Source: Bradyrhizobium sp. STM 3843 (GTDB taxonomy: Bacteria; Pseudomonadota; Alphaproteobacteria; Rhizobiales; Xanthobacteraceae). Taken from it: a stretch of DNA of 60,342 nt. Under the pieces are notes generated by a model. That model was given only the letters and a program-made list of their open reading frames with translations. It did no database searches and had not been told where the DNA came from. The translations under genes and the position numbers were made by a program. Shown in pieces: positions 27,112 to 35,548 of this stretch. The stretch lies in the NCBI RefSeq assembly GCF_000239815.1, contig NZ_CAFK01000263.1:1-60342 (forward strand), given 5' to 3'. Position 1 is the stretch's first letter. Each line of letters opens with the position of its first letter.

Positions 27112-27426
27112 GTGGTCCTGAGCGACTTCTTGGCGGTGCCTTATCTGTTGCGGGCCGAAGCGATCGAGAGCGAGCCCGGGCGTTGGCTCATTCGTGTCGC
27201 GTACCCTGAATTGCCTGGCTGCACGGTTGAAAGCGCGGTGGTCGAAGATGCCTTGATGGAGCTGGAGCGGCGACGAATCGAAATCATCGTGGGGCTGGTC
27301 GAGCAAGACAAGCAGCCGCCTGTGCCACGCCCGCCGCTCGCGGTCTCCGACCCGCTTTGGGCTGCGCATGATCTCGGCTTGTCGGAGCGCGTGGCTCAGC
27401 TTTTGAGCCCGCCACCGAAGCAATAA
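27112..27426 (+). CDS. small HicB-like protein
   Basis: A 104-residue protein with IRVAYPELPGCTVESAVVEDALMELE in its first half, the pattern of the HicB antitoxin fold (a strand, then PELPGC, then the helix starting EDAL). No HicA toxin gene is adjacent, and no DNA-binding domain (HTH or ribbon-helix-helix) is visible at the C-terminus, so it is not a standard antitoxin. The GTG at 27112 is chosen because GGGGAGG lies five bases before it and the promoter lies upstream. An in-frame ATG at 27019 would precede the -10 box. It is the first gene of the Rieske oxygenase operon, 27 bases ahead of it. Confidence 0.72.
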   Translation: MVLSDFLAVPYLLRAEAIESEPGRWLIRVAYPELPGCTVESAVVEDALMELERRRIEIIVGLVEQDKQPPVPRPPLAVSDPLWAAHDLGLSERVAQLLSPPPKQ

Positions 27427-27453
27427 TCGCACAATCCGCCTCAGGAGGACCCA

Positions 27454-28773
27454 ATGCTGACGCACGAAGACAATGAACGACTGGTGAGGGTCGGGAAGGG
27501 CACGCCCCTTGGCGAACTTTTTCGCCTGTACTGGATTCCATTCCTGCCGTCAGCGGATCTGGTGACCGACGGCCAGCCGAAGCGCATCCGGTTGCTCGGC
27601 GAGGACCTCGTTGCTTTCAGGGATTCCGAGGGACGTGTCGGCTTGGTCGAGCAGGCCTGTCCGCATCGCGGTGCGCCGATGGTGTTCGCACGCAATGAGG
27701 ATTGCGGGCTGCGCTGCGTCTACCACGGCTGGAAATTCGACGTGAGCGGCGCCGTGACGGACATGCCTGCCGAACCGGTCCGCAGCCGCCTCAAGGAGCG
27801 GGTCGGGATCAAGGCCTATCCCTGCAAAGAGCGCAACGGAATGATCTGGACCTATATGGGTCCGGAGCAGACCGAGCTGCCGCCGCTCCCCAATCTCGAG
27901 TGGAATTTGGTGCCGCAGGACCAGGTGCATATTTCAGTGCGGGTCCAGGAATGCAACTGGCTGCAGGCGGTCGAGGGTGAGATTGACTCGGCACATGCGC
28001 CGCTGCTGCACGGGCGGTTGGACGCGCAGGGGACCACGAGCGCCTGGATTCAGAAGCGCGATCTTCGCCCGACATTCGAATGCATCAAGCAGGATTTCGG
28101 GATGAGTATTGCGGCCCGGCGCAACTATGACGCCAACACGCTGTACTGGCGCGTCAATCAATTCATGTTGCCGTTCTACACGCTGGTGCCGCCGTTGTCT
28201 CCGTTCCCCGATCTGAGCGGCCATGCCTGGGTACCGATCGACGACGAGAACACGCTTTGCATCATGTTCTCGTATCATCCCTCGAAGCCGCTGCTGCCGA
28301 AGACGCGTCAGGTCTTCGCGGAAGGGCACAATGGCCGGGAGAGCGGCCATGCCAGCCGCCATGCGCTCGTCGAGCACCCGGTGACCGTCCCCTATGCAGG
28401 GTACTGGACCAAGTACAACCCGCAAAACGGCTTTCAATTCAACTACGAAGCCCAGCAGACGACATGGTTCTCGGGCCTTCCAGGTCTTTGGGTCCAGGAC
28501 GGCGCGTGTCAGAGCGGCGTCTCGCCGATCTTCGACCGCACCAGGGAGAATCTCTGCTCCAGCGATACCGGCATCGCCATGACCAGGCGGTTCATCCTGG
28601 AAGCACTCGGTGCCTACCGCGATCACGGCGTCAAACCGAAGGGGGTCACCGATCCCGATGTGTTCATGGTGCGGGCGGTATCGCTCCGATTGCCGCCGGA
28701 AGAGCAGTGGGCCGATGTCGGCGCGCCCTTCATGAGGGCCAGGCTCGGGACTGATTTCGGCTACGAGGTGTGA
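27454..28773 (+). CDS. Rieske non-haem iron oxygenase, phthalate dioxygenase type
   Basis: A 439-residue terminal oxygenase. The Rieske 2Fe-2S ligands are C69, H71, C88 and H91 (CPHRG, then CVYHGW). The catalytic iron site is the EGEIDSAHAPLLH segment with D178, H181 and H186 and a nearby glutamate. The architecture and start (MLTHEDNERL) fit the phthalate 4,5-dioxygenase/phenoxybenzoate group, single-component oxygenases that hydroxylate or O-demethylate aromatic acids. The next gene encodes the matching reductase. The ATG at 27454 follows AGGAGG. The substrate is not known, and phthalate itself is only one option. Confidence 0.92.
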   Translation: MLTHEDNERLVRVGKGTPLGELFRLYWIPFLPSADLVTDGQPKRIRLLGEDLVAFRDSEGRVGLVEQACPHRGAPMVFARNEDCGLRCVYHGWKFDVSGAVTDMPAEPVRSRLKERVGIKAYPCKERNGMIWTYMGPEQTELPPLPNLEWNLVPQDQVHISVRVQECNWLQAVEGEIDSAHAPLLHGRLDAQGTTSAWIQKRDLRPTFECIKQDFGMSIAARRNYDANTLYWRVNQFMLPFYTLVPPLSPFPDLSGHAWVPIDDENTLCIMFSYHPSKPLLPKTRQVFAEGHNGRESGHASRHALVEHPVTVPYAGYWTKYNPQNGFQFNYEAQQTTWFSGLPGLWVQDGACQSGVSPIFDRTRENLCSSDTGIAMTRRFILEALGAYRDHGVKPKGVTDPDVFMVRAVSLRLPPEEQWADVGAPFMRARLGTDFGYEV

Positions 28774-28831
28774 GGCCGGACAATGCTGCACATGAGTAGC
28801 GCTCAGCACACCCCCCGCGAGGATCGACTGG

Positions 28832-29794
28832 ATGGCTGACCCGATCATTGAGCTACGCGTGAAGCGGATCACCTACGAGGCGGAAAACATCAACTCGTAT
28901 GAGCTGGTGGCGCCGGATGGCGCCGAGCTTCCTCATTTCACAGCGGGGGCTCACATTGATCTGCATCTGTCGAGCGGCCTCATTCGCAGCTACTCACTGG
29001 TGAACGATCAGCGGGAGCGGCACCGTTATGTGGTCGCGGTCAACAAGGAGGCGGCAAGCCGCGGCGGCTCCGCCTTCATCCATGACCGGATCAGGGCTGG
29101 AGACGTGGTCACCGTCTCCTGCCCGCGGAATAATTTCGCGCTTCATGAAGCGGCGGATCGTTCGATCCTGATTGCGGGTGGCATCGGCATCACACCGATC
29201 CTGTCGATGATCCGCCGCCTCGAGTTTTTGGGACGCGATTGGGAGTTGTTCTATGCCGCAAGAATGCGGCGGGCCGCGGCCTTCCTTGACGAACTGAATG
29301 CCCTTCGGCCGAACGTCCACCTGAAACTGCATGTTGATCTGGACGACGAGCGATCGGGCCGGGTCTTCGACCTCGCCGCCATCGTGGGGAGGGCACCGGC
29401 AGACGCCCATCTCTATTGCTGCGGTCCAATCCCAATGCTGGAGGCATTCGAGGCTGCGACCCTGGGCCGTCCCTCCGACCTCCTACACGTGGAATATTTC
29501 AAGGCCAGGGAGGCGCCGGCCATTGAGGGCGGTTTCGAGGTCCGCCTCGCGCGGAGCAATCGCATCATCCCCGTGGAGAGCGGCAAGACAATTCTGGATG
29601 CACTGATGGATGCAGGCGTGCCGGCGAACCACGCTTGCATGGAAGGGGTCTGCGGCACCTGCGAGACGCGGGTGATCGACGGCATACCGGACCACCGCGA
29701 CCAGTTTCTGAGCAAGGAGGAGCAGGAAGCCAACAAGACCATCATGATCTGCTGTTCGGGCGCAAAGTCCAAGACGCTGACTTTAGACATCTAA
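28832..29794 (+). CDS. phthalate dioxygenase-type reductase (FMN, NAD, 2Fe-2S)
   Basis: A 320-residue electron-transfer partner of the Rieske oxygenase. Order of domains: an FMN-binding barrel with RSYSLVN (about residues 50-56), an NAD-binding domain with GGIGITPILSMI (about 115-126) and the CCGPIPM segment, and a C-terminal plant-type ferredoxin with HACMEGVCGTCETRV and a last cysteine in MICCSG. This order is that of phthalate dioxygenase reductase and VanB. The ATG at 28832 follows GAGGA by eight bases. It begins 58 bases after the oxygenase and is surely co-transcribed with it. Confidence 0.94.
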   Translation: MADPIIELRVKRITYEAENINSYELVAPDGAELPHFTAGAHIDLHLSSGLIRSYSLVNDQRERHRYVVAVNKEAASRGGSAFIHDRIRAGDVVTVSCPRNNFALHEAADRSILIAGGIGITPILSMIRRLEFLGRDWELFYAARMRRAAAFLDELNALRPNVHLKLHVDLDDERSGRVFDLAAIVGRAPADAHLYCCGPIPMLEAFEAATLGRPSDLLHVEYFKAREAPAIEGGFEVRLARSNRIIPVESGKTILDALMDAGVPANHACMEGVCGTCETRVIDGIPDHRDQFLSKEEQEANKTIMICCSGAKSKTLTLDI

Positions 29795-29841
29795 ATACGT
29801 CGAACCACAAACAATCAACAATATAAAAACCGGGGAAACCA

Positions 29842-31062
29842 ATGACGCGACTGTCGCGATATCTATCGCTGTCCTTGCTTGCCATGTCCATGTGCTCGGC
29901 TTTGGCAGCCGAAGCGAGGTCAATCAAAATCGGCGTGCTGAACGATGCGTCGGGTCCCTATTCCGACAACGCCGGGGAAGGGTCCGTCACGGCGGCAAAG
30001 CTGGCCGCCGAGGATTTCATGCAGAACCATCCGGATTTCAAGGTCGAGATCGTTTCGGCGGATCACCAGAACAAGCCCGACGTCGGCGCGGCCATTGCCC
30101 GTCGCTGGATGGAGCAGGGGAATGTCGATGCGATCGCGGACGTGCCGAACTCCGCCGTCGGCCTCGCGGTGAACGAGGTCGTACGTGGCAGCAAGGTGGC
30201 TCTGGTCGCGTCCAGCGCGGCGTCTTCGGACCTGACCGGGAAATACTGCTCACCCAATACGATCCAGTGGACGTTCGACACCTGGGCTGCATCGCATACG
30301 CTCGGAGACTATCTCGTCCATCACGGCGGCAAGAAATGGTATTTCATCGCGACCGACAATGCGCTCGGAAAGTCGATGGTGCGGGACGGGACGTCGGTGA
30401 TCTCCGCGGGAGGCGGCACGGTGCTCGGCTCCGTCAACGTTCCCATCAACACTGCCGACTACGCCTCGTTCATCCTCCAGGCGGACGGCTCAGGCGCTGA
30501 TGTCATCGCGTTTGCGACGGCCGGGGGCGACACCGTGAATCTGATCAAACAATCGGCTGAATTCGGTCTCAAGCAGAATGGGCGTACCTTTGCTGCGCTG
30601 CTGACTACCACGAACGATGTGGAATCCAGCGGGCTATCGGTCGGGCAGGGGCTCATCATTACGCAGCCCTTCTATTGGGATATGGACCAGGCCAGCCGCG
30701 CCTGGTCTGCGCGGTTCACTGAGCGGCAGCACGGCCAATCGCCGACAGCATTCCATGCCGGCGTGTATTCGTCGGTGCTGGCTTATCTGAATGCCGCGCT
30801 TGCGGCCGGGACGAATGATGCGCCCGCCGTCATCCGGAAGATGAAGGAAACCCCGATCGACGATGCGCTGTTCGGTCCGGTGGTCGTGCGTGCCGACGGT
30901 CGCGCGATCCACAACATGTATATCTTCAAGGTGAAGGATCCCAAGGCCTCGAAGAGCAAATGGGACCTGCTGGAGAAGGTCGGAGTTCTCAGCGGGCAAG
31001 AGGCGTTCCGGCCGCTCGAGCAGGGCGGATGCAGCTTGGTCGATCAGCCGAAGGGAAATTGA
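29842..31062 (+). CDS. Liv-type ABC transporter substrate-binding protein (orphan)
   Basis: A 406-residue binding protein with a signal peptide (MTRLSRYLSLSLLAMSMCSA, cleavage about ALA) followed by IKIGVLNDASGPYSD. It is a close paralogue of the protein at 3118 (shared EIVSADHQ-x-KPDVG and IARRW), which links this operon to the GntR regulon. The ATG at 29842 follows GGGGAAACC. It has no transporter genes at its side. Placed between the reductase and CoA-transferase genes, it probably takes up or senses the operon's substrate. Confidence 0.91.
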   Translation: MTRLSRYLSLSLLAMSMCSALAAEARSIKIGVLNDASGPYSDNAGEGSVTAAKLAAEDFMQNHPDFKVEIVSADHQNKPDVGAAIARRWMEQGNVDAIADVPNSAVGLAVNEVVRGSKVALVASSAASSDLTGKYCSPNTIQWTFDTWAASHTLGDYLVHHGGKKWYFIATDNALGKSMVRDGTSVISAGGGTVLGSVNVPINTADYASFILQADGSGADVIAFATAGGDTVNLIKQSAEFGLKQNGRTFAALLTTTNDVESSGLSVGQGLIITQPFYWDMDQASRAWSARFTERQHGQSPTAFHAGVYSSVLAYLNAALAAGTNDAPAVIRKMKETPIDDALFGPVVVRADGRAIHNMYIFKVKDPKASKSKWDLLEKVGVLSGQEAFRPLEQGGCSLVDQPKGN

Positions 31063-31135
31063 GAGCGATGTGCTCGGAAGCGGGGACGCGTCGACGCTCA
31101 CGTTCCCATTTTATTGCTGCAAACTGGGAAGAGAC

Positions 31136-32428
31136 ATGTTGGACCATATCGAAGAAGAGTTTCCGGCGCACACATCGCGGCCGCCCGATGCGCCGAAGGC
31201 GCTTCAGGGCATACGCGTGGTCGATTTTTCGCACTTCATTGCGGGTCCTTTCGCGACCATGATTCTGGCCGACATGGGAGCCGAGGTCATCAAGATCGAG
31301 CCACCGGGCCGCGGGGACGACTTGCGCCGTTACCCGCCGGTGCATTCGGGCCTCAAACTTGGCGCGCCCTTTCTATGGACCAACCGCAACAAGTGGAGTG
31401 TTGCCCTCGACTTGAAATCACCGGAGGCGGTCGAGGTCGCGCGGCAGCTCATTGCGACCGCAGATGTCGTGGTCGAGAATTTCTCGACGGGGGTCATGGA
31501 GCGGTTCGGCTTGAGCTACGAGGAGTGCTGCAAGCTGAAGCCCGACATTATCTATTGCTCGGTGTCTGCCTATGGACGCGAGGGGCCATTCGCCGATCGG
31601 CTCGGGTTCGATCCGATCGCCCAGGTCGAGAGCGGGTTCGTATCCATGAACGGTTATGCCGATCGTGAAGGTGTACGAGCGCTCTCGCCCGTCATGGATA
31701 TCAGCACGGCAATGATGGCCTGCAACGCGATCCTGGGGGCGCTTGTCGCGCGTGAGCGCACTGGGCTTGGCCAAGCCGTCGAGGTCTCCTTGTTCGACAA
31801 TGCCGTGCTGATGACCGGTTATGCGACGATGCAGCATTTGTTCACCGGCGCCAATCCGCAGCGTCACGGCAATACCAGTCCGGACACCTGCCCGTCCGGC
31901 GTGTTTCAGGCCGAAGATTGCGCCTTCTATATTAACTGCGGCAACGACAAGATTTTTCAGCGCCTGATGTCCCAGGTGATCGATCGCCCCGATCTGGCCG
32001 CCGCGGATGTCTACGCGACGGGGTCGGATCGGATTCGGCGGCGTGATGATCTGTTCGCCATCCTCGGCGCCGCCTTTGCGCAGCGGCCCTGGTCTCATTG
32101 GCAAATGCGAATGCGAGCGGCTGGTGTGCCATGCGGACGGTTGCGGACCGTCGGTGAAGCGATTCGCTCACCTGAAGCGAGGGACCGGGGCATCGTCACG
32201 CGGATTCCGCATGATACGGTCGGCTGGGTTCCGAACGTGAATTCGCCGATCCGCTATTCGCGAACACCGATTGCCGACCCCATTGCCGCACCGGCGGTGG
32301 GACAACATACAGAGATCGTCCTGCGCGATCTGCTCGGCTACGATGACACGAGCCTGGCACGTCTGACGGAAGCCGGCGCGTTCGGCACTCGCATGGCGAA
32401 GACGATCGCCGAGGATGCCAAAACCTGA
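31136..32428 (+). CDS. family III CoA-transferase (CaiB/BaiF)
   Basis: A 430-residue CoA-transferase with LQGIRVVDFSHFIAGPF, VIKIEPPG and the LGFDP segment holding the expected catalytic aspartate. The ATG at 31136 follows GGAAGAG. An in-frame ATG at 31070 has no ribosome site and would add a non-conserved leader. It would move CoA onto the acid made or used by this operon. Strong similarity to the CoA-transferase at 6044 suggests duplication between the two pathways. Its stop overlaps the next start (TGATG). Confidence 0.92.
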   Translation: MLDHIEEEFPAHTSRPPDAPKALQGIRVVDFSHFIAGPFATMILADMGAEVIKIEPPGRGDDLRRYPPVHSGLKLGAPFLWTNRNKWSVALDLKSPEAVEVARQLIATADVVVENFSTGVMERFGLSYEECCKLKPDIIYCSVSAYGREGPFADRLGFDPIAQVESGFVSMNGYADREGVRALSPVMDISTAMMACNAILGALVARERTGLGQAVEVSLFDNAVLMTGYATMQHLFTGANPQRHGNTSPDTCPSGVFQAEDCAFYINCGNDKIFQRLMSQVIDRPDLAAADVYATGSDRIRRRDDLFAILGAAFAQRPWSHWQMRMRAAGVPCGRLRTVGEAIRSPEARDRGIVTRIPHDTVGWVPNVNSPIRYSRTPIADPIAAPAVGQHTEIVLRDLLGYDDTSLARLTEAGAFGTRMAKTIAEDAKT

Positions 32429-33621
32429 TGTCACGGCAAACATCCGAGCGGACCCTGCGAGGGCGTGTTGCCGTCATCGGCATCGGCGAAACGCAGTATT
32501 ATCGGCACGGCGCCTCGCCGGATGCCGAATTCAAGCTGGCTCTCAAAGCGATCCTGGCCGCCTGCGACGATGCCGGCATCGATCCGCGTGAGATCGACGG
32601 CTTCTCATCCTACAGCGACGACCGCAGCGAGGCCTCGCGCCTGGCCGCCGCGCTCGGCATCCGCCAGCTTCGCACAGCGACCATGCAATGGGGCGGCGGC
32701 GGGGGCGGCTGCTGCGCCGCAGTCGCGAATGCTGCGGCGTCCATCGTCGCGGGCCTAGCCGATTGTGTCGTGGTGTTCCGCTCATTGGCCCAAGGCGAAT
32801 ATGGCCGTTTCGGTCAGACCAGCGGTATCGTCAGCCTTTCGGGCGAGAAGGCCTATCTGATGCCCTATGGTGTGCTGGCGCCGCCGCAGCGTTTTGCCAT
32901 GCGCGTTCGCCGTTTCATGCACGACTACGGCGTTCGCCAAGAGGCGCTGCGTGCGATTGCGCTCGCATCCTACCATCATGCGCAAGCCAATCCGCGGGCG
33001 ATCATGCATGGCAAACCGCTCGATCCCGACAAATACGACGCGTCGCGCTGGATCGTGGAGCCTTTTCATCTTTACGATTGCTGCATGGAGAATGACGGCG
33101 CGGCCGCGCTCGTGCTCGTTGCTGCCGAACGGGCCGCAGATTTCCGCAACAAGCCGGCCTATCTGCTAGGCGCGGCCGTTGGATCGGGATTTCGCGCCGG
33201 AGCCGCGCCGCATAACGCGCCACATTATGCCAGCGCGAGCTTCGACACCGTGGCACCTGATCTCTATCGGATGGCGGGTGTCGGCCCGATGGATGTCGGC
33301 GTGGTTCAGAGTTACGAAAATTTCACCGGGGGCGTGGTGATGGCGCTGACCGAGCACGGATTTTTCCGGCCGGACGAGGCGAATGAGTTTCTCACGTTTG
33401 AAAACCTCGTGGCGCCATCGGGCCGGCTGCCGCTCAACACCAGCGGCGGCAACCTCGCAGAATGCTACATGCACGGCTTCGAGCTCGTGCTGGAAGCGGT
33501 GCGCCAGGTGCGCGGCACGTCCGTGAACCAGGTACGGCGGAATGACGTAGCGATGGTGATCGGCGGGCCAATGGTCACACCTGTCAGCGATCTCCTCCTT
33601 GGCTCAGAGGCGACGCTATGA
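32428..33621 (+). CDS. thiolase-like (SCP2/Ltp-type) protein
   Basis: A 397-residue thiolase-fold protein beginning GRVAVIGIGETQYYRHG. The nucleophile region reads GGGGGGCCAAVANAAAS with two cysteines, but the C-terminal loop NTSGGNLAECYMHG lacks the usual HP pair. It could be a thiolase with altered chemistry or an aldolase like Ltp2. It overlaps the CoA-transferase by one base and the DUF35 gene by four, so all three are translationally coupled. The DUF35 partner makes a two-protein complex likely. Confidence 0.88.
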   Translation: MSRQTSERTLRGRVAVIGIGETQYYRHGASPDAEFKLALKAILAACDDAGIDPREIDGFSSYSDDRSEASRLAAALGIRQLRTATMQWGGGGGGCCAAVANAAASIVAGLADCVVVFRSLAQGEYGRFGQTSGIVSLSGEKAYLMPYGVLAPPQRFAMRVRRFMHDYGVRQEALRAIALASYHHAQANPRAIMHGKPLDPDKYDASRWIVEPFHLYDCCMENDGAAALVLVAAERAADFRNKPAYLLGAAVGSGFRAGAAPHNAPHYASASFDTVAPDLYRMAGVGPMDVGVVQSYENFTGGVVMALTEHGFFRPDEANEFLTFENLVAPSGRLPLNTSGGNLAECYMHGFELVLEAVRQVRGTSVNQVRRNDVAMVIGGPMVTPVSDLLLGSEATL

Positions 33622-34070
33622 GCAGCCCAAAGAGTTCGTTTTATCTTCCCGGCGGGCTTCCTGCTCCAGTGGCCGAGCCTGATGGCCTGTCCGCACCCTA
33701 TTGGGCGGGCTTGCGGCAGGAGCGGCTCGTTGTGCAGCGCTGCAGCCGATGCGGCACTTGGCAATTCGGGCCCGAATGGATCTGCCATCGATGTCATGCG
33801 TTCGATCCGGAATGGGTCGAGGTCGCCCCGCAGGGCCGCATCTTCAGCTGGGAACGGGTCTGGCATCCGTCGCATGCGGCTCTGCGGGAGCATGGTCCTT
33901 ATCTTGCCGTGCTCGTGGAGCTGCCGCATGCCGGCGGCGTTCGCATGATCGGCAATCTCTTGGGCGACCCATTGCGGGCGGTCACGGTCGGGGCCGAGGT
34001 TGCGGGCGTGTTCGAGCATCATTGCGATTCTGATCCGCCATACTCGTTGTTGCAGTGGAGCCTTCGCTAG
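33618..34070 (+). CDS. DUF35 OB-fold/zinc-ribbon protein
   Basis: A 150-residue partner of the preceding thiolase-like protein. It has a zinc ribbon CSRCGTWQFGPEWICHRC (about residues 43-60) followed by an OB-fold domain. The start overlaps the previous stop (ATGA). It is the second such pair in this window, after 20147/20553, and the last intact gene of the MarR-flanked operon. A degraded conjugation gene begins about 50 bases after its stop. Confidence 0.88.
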   Translation: MSSPKSSFYLPGGLPAPVAEPDGLSAPYWAGLRQERLVVQRCSRCGTWQFGPEWICHRCHAFDPEWVEVAPQGRIFSWERVWHPSHAALREHGPYLAVLVELPHAGGVRMIGNLLGDPLRAVTVGAEVAGVFEHHCDSDPPYSLLQWSLR

Positions 34071-34123
34071 CCTCGCGGCGATATTTCGATCTCTTGCCGG
34101 TGACCTCGATCTCTGACCCCCCC

Positions 34124-34496
34124 AAGGCGGCGTACCGGCTGGCCGATTGGCTGCCATGGGCATACCTGGTCGTGCCGGGTGTGATCCTGATCAAGAATGG
34201 CAGCTTCCAGCGAGCGCCATCCGGTCAGCGTTCCCGAGATTCCGGCCTATCTGGACTGTCTTCTGAGCGACGAGCCGCTGACCGGGGGCGTGGCGCCGGC
34301 AATTGGACGGAGCCATCTTCGCGCGCTGACGGTCCTCGGCTTCCCGCACGTCACCTTTCCAGGCCTGCTCGATGAATTGAACCGTCTCGGTGTAGCCTAT
34401 CGCTGGGCAACCCGGTTCATTCCGCTCGATCGCGAGCTACGGCCCAACCTGCGCCAACAAGCAGGGTTGCCGATCTTTCTCAACCGCGCGTTATAG
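34124..34496 (+). pseudogene. trbE: trbE (conjugation ATPase) remnant, internally deleted and frameshifted
   Basis: Two pieces of a TrbE/VirB4-type conjugal ATPase lie head to tail. The first (34124-34213, one frame) reads YRLADWLPWAYLVVPGVIL then KNGSFQR, the TrbE N-terminus. The second (about 34209-34496, another frame) reads RHPVSVPEIPAYLDCLLSDE, PLTGG, then LLDELNRLGVAYRWATRFIP, a region normally some 150 residues further on. The ATPase domains are missing. The join therefore records a deletion plus frameshift, and no function is expected. It marks a lost conjugative element at the edge of the catabolic genes. Confidence 0.78.
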
Positions 34497-34543
34497 TCGG
34501 GGTCGCAATTGCGGCCCGCAGCGAACGTTTTGCCTGCAAATGC

Positions 34544-34900
34544 TCAACAAGTCACGTGAAAGAGCCCAATCCGCCTTGCGCTGGACCCGTTGAACATCTG
34601 GATCGCCTCGGGTGTCGGCTTCACTAAAACTTGGCAACCTTTTCTTTCGAAATAGGTTTCAGCTTCCGGTGACAAGTGCACGTTGCCCATCTGACCCGAG
34701 CCAATGACGACCTGGTCGCACCCCTTCTCGAAGAGAAACTTTGCCTCGTCTTCCGAAAGCACGTGCGAGGTACCATAGAGCTTCTTTGATAACTTCTTTT
34801 TCCGCTTCACAACTTCGCCGGAAAGACGAACGACGACGTCATGCTCGTAGGTTTTTCCGTCGATCGTAATCGTGCCAAATGTGGTGCCGTCAATCTTCAT
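34544..34900 (-). CDS. Mth938-like domain protein
   Basis: A 118-residue protein of the Mth938/NDUFAF3-like fold, seen in the FGTITIDGKTYEHDVVVRLSG start, the lysine-rich KRKKKLSKKLYGTSH segment and the QVVIGSGQMGNVHLSPEAE core. The biochemical role of the bacterial members is not settled. The ATG at 34900 is chosen, with GGAGATCACG before it. A frame reaching 34999 adds a non-conserved leader. It stands alone between a conjugation remnant and the GYD gene. Confidence 0.85.
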   Translation of the reverse strand: MKIDGTTFGTITIDGKTYEHDVVVRLSGEVVKRKKKLSKKLYGTSHVLSEDEAKFLFEKGCDQVVIGSGQMGNVHLSPEAETYFERKGCQVLVKPTPEAIQMFNGSSARRIGLFHVTC

Positions 34901-35121
34901 CGTGATCTCCGCCCGGTCATCCAACGCAGTGCTCGGCATGACGTCGACGCATTCCGCAACAGAGGTGCCAACACAACGACAAGGTTTGCGGTTGCTCAAT
35001 CCAGCGTGGGCTGGATTCTAATCCAGGGACGACAAGTATCCCTGTAATCTGAGCCAGCTTTGTCTCCCCGGCGCGCAACGGTTGCGTGGCCGTGAGCACG
35101 ATTCATCTTCCGTCTAGGCGC

Positions 35122-35406
35122 TTAGTCCGACGCGTCCTTGATTGCGGCCTCGAAGGTCTTGGTCTCGAAGGCCGGCATACTCTGGATCCGCCCCAGACCA
35201 TGGGTGGAGTACCAGACAGAAAACGCGAGGACCGCCTCCGGCTTCGGGGCATCGACAATGTCGACGAAATCGTAATAGCCTTGCGTGTAGTGGATCGACT
35301 CGATCTTGATACCCAGCTTGTCGAGCTTTGCCTTGGCCTTGCCGACCCGGTCCGACTGCTTTTTTGCCCACTCCGGGCTCAGATTTCCGAGCAATACGTA
35401 TTTCAT
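35122..35406 (-). CDS. GYD domain protein
   Basis: A 94-residue protein with the GYD motif in its usual place (HYTQGYYDFVDIVDAPKPE), a small ferredoxin-like fold found across bacteria with no firm function. The ATG at 35406 is used, six bases after GGAGGTGG. It begins MKYVLLGNLSPEWAKKQ. No operon partner is evident. Confidence 0.85.
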   Translation of the reverse strand: MKYVLLGNLSPEWAKKQSDRVGKAKAKLDKLGIKIESIHYTQGYYDFVDIVDAPKPEAVLAFSVWYSTHGLGRIQSMPAFETKTFEAAIKDASD

Positions 35407-35548
35407 GGCCACCTCCACGGTACGTTGATGATCTTGCGCGAAGGACGACGCAATTATACGTCGTTTGGTGCACCACGCCTACGCCGTTTCGCGTCACGGA
35501 ATTGTGTAGCCGATCGCTTCAAGCGAGCCGACGTCCCGTCGGAGGTCT

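Noticed and set aside
27112..27426. A complete HicAB toxin-antitoxin module
   Set aside because: There is no HicA-like frame next to the HicB-like gene, and no DNA-binding tail is visible.
2439..34543. A perfect island with att repeats from tRNA-Gln to the trbE remnant
   Set aside because: I looked for a second copy of the tRNA 3' end near 34.5 kb and elsewhere in the window and found none, and there is no integrase gene. The island idea is kept only as a hypothesis.
35463..35472. TGGTGCACCA as a seventh GntR operator
   Set aside because: The spacer is two bases instead of three, and the nearest gene (GYD protein) has no link to the pathway.
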